DNA from: Leptospira inadai serovar Lyme str. 10
GTDB lineage: Bacteria; Spirochaetota; Leptospiria; Leptospirales; Leptospiraceae
DNA length: 64,000 nt
Direction: 5' to 3'
Assembly: GCF_000243675.2 (NCBI RefSeq)
Contig: NZ_AHMM02000017.1
Location: forward strand, 746,443 to 810,442
Shown here one piece after another: positions 17,874 to 26,468 of the stretch. The notes beneath the pieces were generated by a model. The model saw nothing but the letters and a program-made list of their open reading frames with translations. It had not been told where the DNA came from and did no database searches. The first letter of the stretch is position 1, and each line of letters opens with the position of its first letter. The translations under genes were made by a program, and so were the position numbers.

Positions 17874-17932
17874 GAGACTCATTCTAGATAAAAACAAAGA
17901 AGCGCGAATCCCATTAATGAGAATTGAGTCTC
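17874..17932 (+). promoter_or_regulatory. Long-range inverted repeat in the haem operon leader
   Basis: GAGACTCATTCT (17874-17885) is matched by AGAATTGAGTCTC (17920-17932), its reverse complement apart from one extra T. In RNA this gives a 12-bp bulged stem enclosing 34 bases and ending 13 bases before the first ATG, close to the GATAGGAGAG ribosome binding site. It could shape translation of the first gene or be a second protein-binding site. Confidence 0.45.
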
Positions 17933-17945
17933 GATAGGAGAGAAC

Positions 17946-18701
17946 ATGAAACGGAACGCAACCAAGACGCCATTGACGATGATTCTAGGAATATCCTTCT
18001 TACTGAATTGCAACCAAAGCTCGAAAGAATCGAACGCTGCCGCTCTAATGCTCGCTGCCTTAAACGGCGCCTGCGTAGACGCTGCAGTGACAGCGAATGA
18101 GGTTGCGGAGACGCCAATCGCAGCGGGGATCAACACTTTCCAATTGATCTCCCTTCCCGCCGCAGGAGCAGCAAGACATTTCAGGATAGAAGGGGCATTG
18201 ATCCAAGCCCTAAGCGGACACGGAACCATCTACCTGGCAACCGGATACACGGATGGTCTATCCGGAACTTCTTCCACTCCGACTACCGCTGCAGGAGACG
18301 GAAGACTGGTCGTGAACATCTACCAAGGCGGACCTATGGTTTACGCAGGTTATTCCGCGAGCACCGCTTACGGAACGGATGACGGCACTGCAACTCCAGC
18401 ACTCGGAGGAACTGGAAACAGCCTCTTCTCTTCCTTCACTACTACTGCAAGCGATATTTGTTTCGATATCAGCGCAGACACCACTCCTAAGCTTACCGTT
18501 TGGGGAAGCGGCTACAAAGGAGCAAATTGTAAGAAGAGATGTACTCTTACCAAATCCAACGCTATCATCAATAAAGCGGATTGGCCAAGCGGAGCCGGGA
18601 TCGGTTCCACAGGCAGCACTAGCACATATTACAAGACAGGCAGTTCCGCTTCAGGGGTAACTGCGACCAAGGTGGTAACGTATAGCATTACTGCGCTTTA
18701 A
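17946..18701 (+). CDS. Unknown lipoprotein at the head of the haem operon
   Basis: A 251-residue lipoprotein with a signal ending GISFLLNC (LLNC lipobox) and a mature N-terminus of Ser/Asn/Ala-rich sequence followed by ALMLAALNGACVD. The rest is rich in Thr, Ser, Gly and Ala and looks beta-stranded (IYLATGYTDGLSGTSS, GDGRLVVNIYQGGPMVYAGY). Cys pairs near CFDIS and CKKRC may form disulfides. It is the first gene behind the Fur-like box, 67 bases before an HmuY-like lipoprotein whose N-terminus has the same pattern of a hydrophobic Ala-rich stretch followed by GxC. The context suggests a surface protein for haem or haemoprotein capture. I find no family assignment. Confidence 0.8.
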   Translation: MKRNATKTPLTMILGISFLLNCNQSSKESNAAALMLAALNGACVDAAVTANEVAETPIAAGINTFQLISLPAAGAARHFRIEGALIQALSGHGTIYLATGYTDGLSGTSSTPTTAAGDGRLVVNIYQGGPMVYAGYSASTAYGTDDGTATPALGGTGNSLFSSFTTTASDICFDISADTTPKLTVWGSGYKGANCKKRCTLTKSNAIINKADWPSGAGIGSTGSTSTYYKTGSSASGVTATKVVTYSITAL

Positions 18702-18768
18702 GGATCGCAATCGGTAGGTTTCGGCCGCCGACCGTCATTCTTAATTTTCGCAGAAGGAAAATTATATA

Positions 18769-19398
18769 ATGAAAATAGTATATTCAATTTTAATTATTCT
18801 ACTGGCGACTTCAACCGCTTTCTGCGGGCCTAGCACCGGAGAAGACGGCAGTCTTGCGATCTTAGCCGCAATAGCAGCAGGCGGAGGAGGATGCGTCAAG
18901 GCCTCCGGAGAAACGACCACAACGGGGTCCGGAACTTTTACAACGCAAGTAAACGCGACCGCAAGCGGTTGTTGGGCATATTTGGATCTAAAAGCAGGCG
19001 GAATAGAGACCACTCAATCCGGAACCTGGGATCTTAGATTCAAAAGATTCGTAATAGGTACAAATAGCGGGACTAGCGGTTCCGGAAACGGAGGGGCTTG
19101 TTTTAACGCGGGGGAAACAAGCTTATCCAACGTTACCGGCGGAGACTGCACTCCTAAAGTGGACCAACTCATGTCCCAAACCGGAGGAGGCGGATTCGGA
19201 ACCGCAACTGAGAACGCAAGTCCTGCTCTTTGGGATTGGTACGATTATAACGGAACCTCTCATGTCCTCAAACCGAAATCAAGAGGATATCTGATCCAAG
19301 GCTCGAATGGAACTTCATTCTTCGGATTAGAGATGACGGATTATTATGACAATGCGAATACCGGCGGATTTCCCACATTTAAATGGAAGAGACTTTGA
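18769..19398 (+). CDS. HmuY-like haem-binding lipoprotein
   Basis: A 209-residue lipoprotein (lipobox STAFC) that carries the HmuY-family core. The tell-tale segment is WDLRFKRFVIGTNSGTSGSG followed by NGGACF, closely matching the family's 'WDLAF.R..I.TNSGTSGSG.GGA' motif. It is preceded by CWAYLDLKAGG and followed by WDWYDYNGTSHVLKPKSRGY and FFGLEMTDYYD, the usual strand order. HmuY of Porphyromonas is a haemophore that hands haem to the TonB receptor HmuR. Here the stop overlaps the receptor start (TGATG), reproducing the hmuY-hmuR order. Methionines or histidines that would ligate haem cannot be pinned down by eye. Confidence 0.85.
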   Translation: MKIVYSILIILLATSTAFCGPSTGEDGSLAILAAIAAGGGGCVKASGETTTTGSGTFTTQVNATASGCWAYLDLKAGGIETTQSGTWDLRFKRFVIGTNSGTSGSGNGGACFNAGETSLSNVTGGDCTPKVDQLMSQTGGGGFGTATENASPALWDWYDYNGTSHVLKPKSRGYLIQGSNGTSFFGLEMTDYYDNANTGGFPTFKWKRL

Positions 19399-21887
19399 TG
19401 GGAAAGATAAGACCCTCGTCGATTCCTAGAACTCTTTATTTAATCCTATTTTCAGGTTTATGTTTTTTAGGAGTTCCTCTCTTCTCCCAAGGAGAAGTTC
19501 TTCCGGGAAAAAAAACGGAAGAAAAAAAAGAAGAACCTGAAAAACCGAAAGTAAATCCTGAAATCGGAAAAGAGATCGGCAACGGGAACAACGAGAGAGG
19601 TTCCATTATCACAGTTACCGGTACCCGCAGAAAAGGTTTTCTGAAAGATTCTACGATCACCACGGAAGTGATCACCAGAAAAGATATTGATGCAATGGGA
19701 GCAAGAGATATCTCCCAAACTCTAGGTAACGTTCCAGGGATAGAAGTCCGTCCCGCTCAAGCAGGAGAGAGAGGGGCTACAGTCCGTTTACAAGGTCTTT
19801 CAGGACAAAACGTTCTGATCTTAGTGGACGGTCAGAGAACCACCGGGCGTTTTAGCGGTTCTATCGACTTAACAAGATTTAAAGCGGAAGATATAGAAAG
19901 GATCGAGATCGTAAAAGGTGCGTCGTCCGCTCTTTACGGTTCGGATGCGATCGCAGGTGTGATCAATATCATCACTAAGGAGCAAAGGGATCCTTACTCC
20001 GCGAATTTTAGGACTTTTATGGGAGGAGGAAATCCTCTCTATTACGGGACAGGAATGGAGCTCCATAATTACGCTTCCGCTGGGGTGCGAAAAGGGATTG
20101 TTTCGACTAACTTTACCGCAGGTTGGCATAGAGGCGACGGCTACGATCTGACTCCGGATGCTACCTTAGGCCCTAAGAATGGAAGGATAGAAAGCCTTTC
20201 CCCCAGCTATTCTCCTTTTCCTACGAATACTCCGCTTTGGACCAAACTGTATATCTATCTAAACAAACTACCGTATGAGGGCCCTTTAGAATCCACTTCG
20301 GGCAGCGCTTTCGAAGACCTGAACGTTTCCAACAAGACCACTTTCGATATCTCCGAAACTTTTAAACTAGGTTTCCAATTCTATTACAGATATCTAAACC
20401 AAAGTGCGGTGGATGCGGTACCTCCTAGAGGGGTTTACGATAGAAACAACAAAACCCACGACTTCATGGGTGCGGTCAATGCTGATTGGGAAATCGCCAA
20501 AACATTAAACTTAAACGTAAATGCGAACTACGCCAGATTTTTTGACACTTTCACGTACGACCAAAGAAAGTCGGATGCCCAAGACAAAAGGGAGAAGTTG
20601 GACAATGCAGTCACGGAAGTCCGGACGCGCTTAGACCATAAAATTGCGGACGGGCATGTGATCTCCTACGGCGCGGAAACCTTGATAGACCAATTCTCAT
20701 CCGCCAGGATCGCCCCGGATTGTAAGAGAAATTTTCCTAATATCTGCGCGAGCGATATATTAGGAACTGATCCTTACCAGACCCAGAACGGTTATGCTCA
20801 AAGACAAAGAAATGCATTTTATGTGCAGGATGAATGGAGAATATCCAAGGCCCCCAGGACACAGATCGTGCCGGGTATCCGCTCCGATCACGACTCCATT
20901 TACGGAGGACAGCTACTTCCGAAGCTCGCTGTGCGTTATGACGTCACGGATAAATTCCGGATCAGGGCAGCCAACGGTTTAGGATACAGGGCTCCCAGCT
21001 TTCAGGATTTATATTATAATTTTATAAATCCTGGAGTCGGTTATAGAGTGGCGGGAAATCCGACCCTAAAACCGGAACTGTCCCGCAGTTATAACATAGG
21101 GGGAGAATGGGAACCGAACAAGGTATTCTGGTTCAGCTTTAATTTCTTCTATAATAATATCGATAATCTGATCGGCTTCAGGACCAACCCGACAAGAGAT
21201 GCATCCGGATTACAGATCTATAATACTTCAAATTACCAAAAGGCTCTGACAAAAGGATTCGAATCCTCCGTAACTATCAGGGCCCACCAAAGCGTTTCCT
21301 TCGGCGGCGGTTATACCTACACGGACGCAAGGGACGAATTGACCAACCTTCCTTTAGAAGGAAGAGGTTATCATAGATGGAATGCAAATATACGTATAGA
21401 TCACCTACCTAGCGGATTTAGCTTTTCCCTATTCGCGGTGATCTTTGGAAAACAAGCCTACTACTGTCAAAAAAATCCGCTCTGGTGCGATCCTCAATTG
21501 CCTACGGAACTATCCGCACTCAGCGCTCAACTTACCACCCAAGCAACGAATATGATGAACGCGTTATTCGGAAATATTCCGGGAGGTATCCAGGAATATT
21601 GCAAGGAAAGAAACCTATCTTACTGTACGACAGGACCTACTTACGGTGTGAGAATGGTAAATCCTCATACCAATTTGAATATTAGAGTTTCCCTAAAAAT
21701 ATTAGGGACTTTTGAAATGTTCGCAGGTGTTGACAATCTTCTAAACACGTTCGATCTTATTTATAATCCCCAAAAGCCCAGATTCTATTATGTGGGTATA
21801 GACGGACGGTTCAGCGTTAACCCCGGTCCGGCGGATTATTCCGCATCCCCCACGCCTTCCACCTCGCCTCTGCCGGGAATCCCGTAA
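19398..21887 (+). CDS. TonB-dependent outer-membrane receptor, haem type
   Basis: An 829-residue receptor with a signal peptide (to about residue 35), a charged Lys/Glu-rich spacer, a plug domain (GTRRKGFLKDSTITTEVITR, then LGNVPGIEVRPAQAGERGAT, LILVDGQRTTG and IEIVKGASSALYGSDAIAGV) and a beta barrel. The haem-receptor pair FRAP/NPNL appears as YRAPSFQDLYYN and NPTLKPELSRSYNIG, but no His lies between the two boxes, where haem receptors usually have a ligand. The barrel ends without the usual terminal Phe, in a Pro/Ser-rich tail (ASPTPSTSPLPGIP). The start overlaps the HmuY-like stop. It would pull haem across the outer membrane with TonB energy for HmuTUV. Confidence 0.92.
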   Translation: MGKIRPSSIPRTLYLILFSGLCFLGVPLFSQGEVLPGKKTEEKKEEPEKPKVNPEIGKEIGNGNNERGSIITVTGTRRKGFLKDSTITTEVITRKDIDAMGARDISQTLGNVPGIEVRPAQAGERGATVRLQGLSGQNVLILVDGQRTTGRFSGSIDLTRFKAEDIERIEIVKGASSALYGSDAIAGVINIITKEQRDPYSANFRTFMGGGNPLYYGTGMELHNYASAGVRKGIVSTNFTAGWHRGDGYDLTPDATLGPKNGRIESLSPSYSPFPTNTPLWTKLYIYLNKLPYEGPLESTSGSAFEDLNVSNKTTFDISETFKLGFQFYYRYLNQSAVDAVPPRGVYDRNNKTHDFMGAVNADWEIAKTLNLNVNANYARFFDTFTYDQRKSDAQDKREKLDNAVTEVRTRLDHKIADGHVISYGAETLIDQFSSARIAPDCKRNFPNICASDILGTDPYQTQNGYAQRQRNAFYVQDEWRISKAPRTQIVPGIRSDHDSIYGGQLLPKLAVRYDVTDKFRIRAANGLGYRAPSFQDLYYNFINPGVGYRVAGNPTLKPELSRSYNIGGEWEPNKVFWFSFNFFYNNIDNLIGFRTNPTRDASGLQIYNTSNYQKALTKGFESSVTIRAHQSVSFGGGYTYTDARDELTNLPLEGRGYHRWNANIRIDHLPSGFSFSLFAVIFGKQAYYCQKNPLWCDPQLPTELSALSAQLTTQATNMMNALFGNIPGGIQEYCKERNLSYCTTGPTYGVRMVNPHTNLNIRVSLKILGTFEMFAGVDNLLNTFDLIYNPQKPRFYYVGIDGRFSVNPGPADYSASPTPSTSPLPGIP

Positions 21888-21946
21888 TGAAAGAATTTCA
21901 GATTTCGGACAGAGACAAAAAATATTTAAAAATTCGGAGAACCGAT

Positions 21947-22801
21947 ATGAAAAAGATCATAACATTCGCTTTGTTCCTTTTACTTCCCGCATCGCTTTTT
22001 GCGGAGAGCAAGGATCTTAGAATAGTAACTTTAAACGGAACCGTTTCGGAGATCGTTTTCGCCTTAGGAAAAGGTAAATTAGTAGTAGGTAATGATACTT
22101 CTTCTCTTTATCCGCCGGAAGCATTAGCGCTTCCTAAAGTAGGATACCAAAGGGCGCTCTCAGCAGAAGGCATCCTTTCCTTAAAACCCAATCTGATCCT
22201 TGGATTAGAATATGCGGGACCTCCCGAAGTAATAGAACAACTCAAATCTGCGGGCCTAAAGGTGATCATCTATCCAGGACTACCCGGGGTCGAGCCTGCG
22301 TTAAATAATATTCTTGCGATCGGTAAAGAGATCGGAGCGGAAAAAGAAGCCCAAAAGGTCGTACAGGATATCCGTAAAAAACAATCTAAAATTGCGGAGA
22401 AGGTCTCCAAATTAAGATCCAAACCGAAAGTTCTATTCGTTTATCATAGAGGAACAAGTCTTGCGCAAGTTTCCGGAACGGAAACACCTGCGGACGAAAT
22501 GATCCGGCTAGGCGGAGGGATCAATGCGGTGGACGGATTCAAAGGTTTTAAACCGATCACTCCGGAAGCGGTCATCGCGGCACAGCCGGACATCATCTTA
22601 ATCCCAAGCAGAGGTTTAGAAAGCCTAGGAGGCAAAGACGGAGTGTTCTCCCTTCCGGGCGTGAAGGATACCCCTGCCGGAAAAAAATCCAGAGTGATCG
22701 CGATAGATGATCTAGTACTTTTAGGTTTCGGCCCGAGACTTGGTCAGGGTATCGAGGAATTATTCGAATCCTTCCATCCTAAAGCGACTGATAAAAAATG
22801 A
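21947..22801 (+). CDS. hmuT: Haem ABC transporter periplasmic binding protein HmuT
   Basis: A class III substrate-binding protein of 284 residues with signal peptide MKKIITFALFLLLPASLFAES. The key haem-family segment is VGYQRALSAEGILSLKPNLI; in ShuT/PhuT the Tyr of this GY.R.LSAEG motif is the axial haem ligand. GTVSEIVFALGKG, VYHRGTSLAQVSGTETPADE and ITPEAVIAAQPDIILI are further family segments. The ATG 21 codons into the open frame is chosen because it starts the signal peptide and has CGGAGA upstream. The stop overlaps the permease start (ATGA). Confidence 0.93.
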   Translation: MKKIITFALFLLLPASLFAESKDLRIVTLNGTVSEIVFALGKGKLVVGNDTSSLYPPEALALPKVGYQRALSAEGILSLKPNLILGLEYAGPPEVIEQLKSAGLKVIIYPGLPGVEPALNNILAIGKEIGAEKEAQKVVQDIRKKQSKIAEKVSKLRSKPKVLFVYHRGTSLAQVSGTETPADEMIRLGGGINAVDGFKGFKPITPEAVIAAQPDIILIPSRGLESLGGKDGVFSLPGVKDTPAGKKSRVIAIDDLVLLGFGPRLGQGIEELFESFHPKATDKK

Positions 22802-23928
22802 TCGTGTCCTCTCCGGAAACTTCTTCCCCTGAAATGAAACGTACGGGGGAAGAAAGGAAGAAAAAAATAGGACGAAAAATCGCGCCTATACTCGTATACG
22901 CAGCGTTAACTGTCGGACTTTTCGGGATCGGGATACTTTCCCTCAAATTCGGATCCATACAACTTTCTAGCGAAGAGATCCTGAAAGTATTGATCTTAGG
23001 ACAGGATTCCTTATCCGAGTTGGAGGTCCCACATTCCGTTCTAGTTTGGAATTTGAGAATGCCAAGACTCGTATTATCCATGTTAGTCGGTGCCTGTCTT
23101 GCATCAGCAGGAGTTTGTATACAGGGGCTATTCCGAAATCCATTGGTAGAACCTGGATTTATCGGAGTGAGTCCCGGAGCGGCATTGGCTGCATCCACTT
23201 GGATCGTATTCTCCGAAAAGATACTTACCTTCTTCCCTGCCGAACTGAAAGGAAAAGAAAGTTTCCTGCTACAGTTATGCGCCTTTGGTGGAGCTCTTTC
23301 CGTTTCCTTCTTCCTACATGTGGTCTCCAAAAGAGAAGGCGGAGGATTTTCCTTAGTGCTTGTGCTGGCAGGGATCGCGGTAAATGCGACCGTGGTTTCT
23401 CTTTTAGGATTTTTATCCTATCTCGCGGACGATGCACAACTTAGGAATCTTACCTTCTGGAGTTTGGGAAGTATGGCGGTTGCGAGCTGGCATAAAATTT
23501 ATCTGCTCGGGTCCGTACTTCTGATCGTAACATTCTTCTTTCCAGTCTTAGCCAGAGGTTTGGATGCTTTGGCCTTGGGAGAAGCGGAAGCTTTTCATAC
23601 GGGCTTCAAGGTGAAAAGGATCCGGAACCTTACCATCGTTCTCGCAAGCCTGCTAGTCGGAGTAAGTATTTCCATCTGCGGAACTATCGCATTCGTAGGT
23701 TTGATCGTTCCTCATATCCTGAGAATGATTTTAGGACCGGGTCATAAAACGTTATTGCCCGCTTCCTTATTCGGAGGAGCGCTTCTTCTTGCGATAGCCG
23801 ACTTAGCGGCACGCACTGTAGCCTTCCCGTCCGAACTTCCGATCGGCATCATTGCAGCAGGGATAGGCGGGCCATTCTTCTTATTCTTAATCCTGCAAGC
23901 AAAACGTAGAGAAGGAGAATTCAGATGA
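22798..23928 (+). CDS. hmuU: Haem ABC transporter permease HmuU (FecCD family)
   Basis: A 376-residue FecCD-type permease with about ten membrane helices after a 35-residue charged cytoplasmic N-terminus. Family motifs are LRMPRLVLSMLVGACLASAG, VCIQGLFRNPLVEPGFIGVS and FVGLIVPHILRMILGPGHKT, the last being the coupling region that contacts the ATPase. The C-terminal IADLAARTVAFPSELPIGII matches the conserved DxxxRxxxxPxExPxGI motif. It forms a homodimer with two HmuV subunits. It overlaps both neighbours by ATGA, so hmuT, hmuU and hmuV are translated as one unit. Confidence 0.95.
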   Translation: MIVSSPETSSPEMKRTGEERKKKIGRKIAPILVYAALTVGLFGIGILSLKFGSIQLSSEEILKVLILGQDSLSELEVPHSVLVWNLRMPRLVLSMLVGACLASAGVCIQGLFRNPLVEPGFIGVSPGAALAASTWIVFSEKILTFFPAELKGKESFLLQLCAFGGALSVSFFLHVVSKREGGGFSLVLVLAGIAVNATVVSLLGFLSYLADDAQLRNLTFWSLGSMAVASWHKIYLLGSVLLIVTFFFPVLARGLDALALGEAEAFHTGFKVKRIRNLTIVLASLLVGVSISICGTIAFVGLIVPHILRMILGPGHKTLLPASLFGGALLLAIADLAARTVAFPSELPIGIIAAGIGGPFFLFLILQAKRREGEFR

Positions 23929-24791
23929 GTCTAGTATTGTCGGACGTTTCCTTATCCAGAGGAGGAAGGTTCTTATTATCAGGGATCAATTTGAGTTTGT
24001 ATCCGGGAGAACTTTTGATCCTGCTCGGTCCGAACGGAGCGGGAAAATCCACCTTGTTAAAATTATTCTCCGGAGAAATGTCCCCGGACAAAGGATTGGT
24101 ACTTTTGGATGGGACCCCTCTGACGGAGTACGATTCGGACGATCTAGCGCTTCGCAGGAGCGTTCTCTCCCAAGAATCGGAGATCCATTTTCCTTTTATC
24201 GCGGATGAGATCGTTCGTATGGGAAGGTCCTGCTCTAAATTAAGAGTCCCTAAACCGTTAGAGGACCGGATCACGGAAGACGCCTTTCATGCGGTACATC
24301 TGGGGGAAAGGGAAAGATTCCAAACTTATAATAAACTTTCGGGCGGAGAAAAACAAAGAACCCAGATGGCAAGGGTCTTGGCCCAGGACAAGGAACCTAC
24401 CCAAAGGGAAAGTTATGTTCTTTTGGACGAACCGGGAGCTTCTTTGGATCCGAACAGAATACATTCTTTATTAGAAAAAGCAAAACAGCTCAGTAAAGCG
24501 GGAAGAGGTGTCCTCTGCATCCTCCATGATCTGAACCTTGCATTGAGATACGCGGATCGGATTGCAGTATTAAAGGAAGGCAAAATACTAGCGGACGGAA
24601 TCCCGGATAATATTCTGGAGGAGGAATTCGTATTGGAGCATTTCCGATTGAGAACTAAAAAAATCCCTTTCCCGGAAGGAGGATATTACCTTATCCCTCT
24701 AGGTCCCGCAGAACTCTCGGAACAACACACAACAAACGGCCTACACTATACATTGGATGCTAAAGGAGTGAAAGAAAATGTCCATCGCTGA
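23925..24791 (+). CDS. hmuV: Haem ABC transporter ATPase HmuV
   Basis: A 288-residue ABC ATPase. Walker A is GPNGAGKSTLLKLFSG, the Q-loop is LSQESEIHFPF, the signature motif LSGGEKQRTQMARVLAQ, Walker B YVLLDEPGASLDP and the H-loop CILHDLNLALRYAD. This set, and the HmuV-type spacing, match the haem importer ATPases. The C-terminal 40 residues (PEGGYYLIPLGPAELSEQHT) extend beyond the usual end. Its start overlaps hmuU and its last 14 bases overlap the start of hmuS. Confidence 0.95.
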   Translation: MSLVLSDVSLSRGGRFLLSGINLSLYPGELLILLGPNGAGKSTLLKLFSGEMSPDKGLVLLDGTPLTEYDSDDLALRRSVLSQESEIHFPFIADEIVRMGRSCSKLRVPKPLEDRITEDAFHAVHLGERERFQTYNKLSGGEKQRTQMARVLAQDKEPTQRESYVLLDEPGASLDPNRIHSLLEKAKQLSKAGRGVLCILHDLNLALRYADRIAVLKEGKILADGIPDNILEEEFVLEHFRLRTKKIPFPEGGYYLIPLGPAELSEQHTTNGLHYTLDAKGVKENVHR

Positions 24792-25863
24792 ATCGTTAGA
24801 GATAGAGAATATCATCAAAGACTGGAAACGGATCAAAGAAACACAACCTCGTCTTAGAATGAGAGAGATCGCTTCCCAACTCAAAACCTCGGAGGGCGGG
24901 CTATTGGCCGCTTCCCAAATCTCCGAAGCGGAAGGATTTCCTCAAGTTTCTTCCCTCCGAACCGATTGGGGAGAATTATTCGCAAAATTCGGAGAATTGG
25001 GACATGTAATGGTCCTCACTCGCAACGAGTCCTGCGTACATGAAAGAAAAGGAATATTCGAAAAAGTAAGTTCAGGCCCGGGGCATATCCTAGTCGTCGG
25101 AGCGGATATCGATCTCAGACTTTTCCCCGGAATTTGGAAGTACGGATTTACGGTGGAAGAGCCAAAACAAGATTCCATCCAAAGATCCTTTCAGTTCTTC
25201 AATGAAAACGGAGAGGCAATGTTCAAACTTTTCCTTACGGATAGATCGAACGTATCCGTTTGGGAAAGACTAAGATCGGAATTCAAAAACGAGTCTCCGG
25301 ACTTCTCCCCTTTATTCTCTTTCGAAAACAAAAAGCAAACCGCTATCTCTGACAAAAAAGAACTTAAGCCGGAAACCGCGGCAGAATTCTTAAGCGATTG
25401 GGGAAAATTAGAAGACACCCATGAGTTTTTCTCTCTATTAAAAAAACACGATATTTCAAGGATCCAGTCCATGGAAATCGCCGACGGAAAATTCACTAAA
25501 ACCGTAGAGACCAAAGCGGTATTAAGAATGTTGGAAATGGCTTCCTTGGACAGAACGCCGATCATGGTCTTCGTAGGGAATCCAGGATCCATCCAGATCC
25601 ATACGGGGGAAGTCAGCAATATTAAGGTTTTGGAATCTTGGTGGAATGTGCTCGATCTTGATTTCAATCTACACTTAAGATCCGATCTGATCTCAAAGGT
25701 CTATATAGTGGATAAACCTTCTAAAGACGGAGTGATCCATTCCATGGAAGTATACGATGCGGACGGAGAATTAATCGTTCAGTTTTTCGGAAAAAGAAAA
25801 CCGGGACAACCGGAAAGAACGGATTGGATGGAATTGTTAGACAAGGTGTCCAAGCCCGCTTAA
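24778..25863 (+). CDS. hmuS: HmuS/HemS-family haemin-degrading or haem-handling protein
   Basis: A 361-residue cytoplasmic protein with the two tandem HemS/ChuX-like halves (about residues 10-175 and 190-350). The first half opens with RLRMREIASQLKTSEGGLLA, matching the family's 'R.RDIA..LGVSE.EL' start, and continues with NESCVHERKGIFEKV and FPGIWKYGFTVEE. The second half repeats the pattern with NPGSIQIHTGEVSNIKVLE and FNLHLRSDLISKVYIVDKPS, then FFGKRKPGQPE. ChuS and HmuS bind haem delivered by the ABC importer and in several species open the ring. Overlap with hmuV confirms it belongs to the operon. A hairpin follows the stop. Confidence 0.92.
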   Translation: MSIAESLEIENIIKDWKRIKETQPRLRMREIASQLKTSEGGLLAASQISEAEGFPQVSSLRTDWGELFAKFGELGHVMVLTRNESCVHERKGIFEKVSSGPGHILVVGADIDLRLFPGIWKYGFTVEEPKQDSIQRSFQFFNENGEAMFKLFLTDRSNVSVWERLRSEFKNESPDFSPLFSFENKKQTAISDKKELKPETAAEFLSDWGKLEDTHEFFSLLKKHDISRIQSMEIADGKFTKTVETKAVLRMLEMASLDRTPIMVFVGNPGSIQIHTGEVSNIKVLESWWNVLDLDFNLHLRSDLISKVYIVDKPSKDGVIHSMEVYDADGELIVQFFGKRKPGQPERTDWMELLDKVSKPA

Positions 25864-25874
25864 GGATAGAGCGG

Positions 25875-25908
25875 TCGTTAGCTCTTTTAGAATACAAAGA
25901 GCTAACGA
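25875..25908. terminator. Bidirectional terminator closing the haem operon
   Basis: TCGTTAGCTCTTT (25875-25887) pairs perfectly with AAAGAGCTAACGA (25896-25908), a 13-bp stem with an 8-base loop. It sits 11 bases after the hmuS stop and just before the end of the convergent DoxX gene. T-rich sequence flanks the stem on the plus strand only weakly (TCTCCTTTAAA). Confidence 0.7.
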
Positions 25909-25916
25909 AGTCTCCT

Positions 25917-26345
25917 TTAAACACTCTTATGGGTTTCTATATAAAAGTCAGCCGATATACGTCCCGATCCATACAAAGAAAAGTGTAAAAGTAAAAGTAG
26001 GATCATGGAGGCATACGGGAGGTTGGAGCCGGCGGACACGAAACCTTCCTTCGAGTGGATAAATAAAACCGCGCCGACTAATACGGGCAATTGTAGGATG
26101 GCGGAGAATCGAGTCAGTAGTCCGGCAAAAAGAAGAATCCCGCCACAAATATGGGCGATTACGATATAATGGGCCATCAGCGCGGACGCAAACGGAGCAT
26201 TATGCAATTCCATTAAGCGAATTAGGGCCTCGGTGTCCGAGAGAAATAAAAGGCCCTTGTAGAGCAACACGCCCCCTAAGTACATTCTAACGATATCGAT
26301 CCACCAATCCCTATGCGTATCCAACCAATGATTGACTCTTTCCAT
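25917..26345 (-). CDS. DoxX-family membrane protein
   Basis: A 142-residue four-helix membrane protein of the DoxX family. Typical features are WIDIVRMYLGGVLLYKGLLF (helix 1 with the R.xxG...GxxK pattern), then HYIVIAHICGGILLFAGLLT (helix 2), FSAILQLPVLVGAVLFIHSK (helix 3) and YASMILLLLLHFSLYGSGRI (helix 4, with the G.GxxS-type end). DoxX proteins are linked to quinone or thiosulfate redox or to membrane stress complexes; the exact partner is unknown. The ATG with GGAGG seven bases upstream is preferred to a start four codons earlier. Monocistronic. Confidence 0.85.
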   Translation of the reverse strand: MERVNHWLDTHRDWWIDIVRMYLGGVLLYKGLLFLSDTEALIRLMELHNAPFASALMAHYIVIAHICGGILLFAGLLTRFSAILQLPVLVGAVLFIHSKEGFVSAGSNLPYASMILLLLLHFSLYGSGRISADFYIETHKSV

Positions 26346-26468
26346 AAGTACCTCCAAGCATCGCCGATGATTGTATTCTCGAACCGGAGAAAAGCAAGGG
26401 TTAACATAAAAAAATCGATTCTATAACGAACGATTAATTAAACTAAGGGTCCATTCGCTGAAAACGGC

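Noticed and set aside
21241..21290. tRNA T-arm-like GGATTCGAATCC
   Set aside because: It lies inside the TonB receptor coding region and no cloverleaf can be formed around it.
17946..25863. Haem operon as recently acquired DNA because of different codon use
   Set aside because: A hand count gives AGA/AGG for 14 of 20 Arg codons in hmuV against 7 of 13 in the AraC gene at 2791. The samples are too small and the difference too modest to claim transfer.
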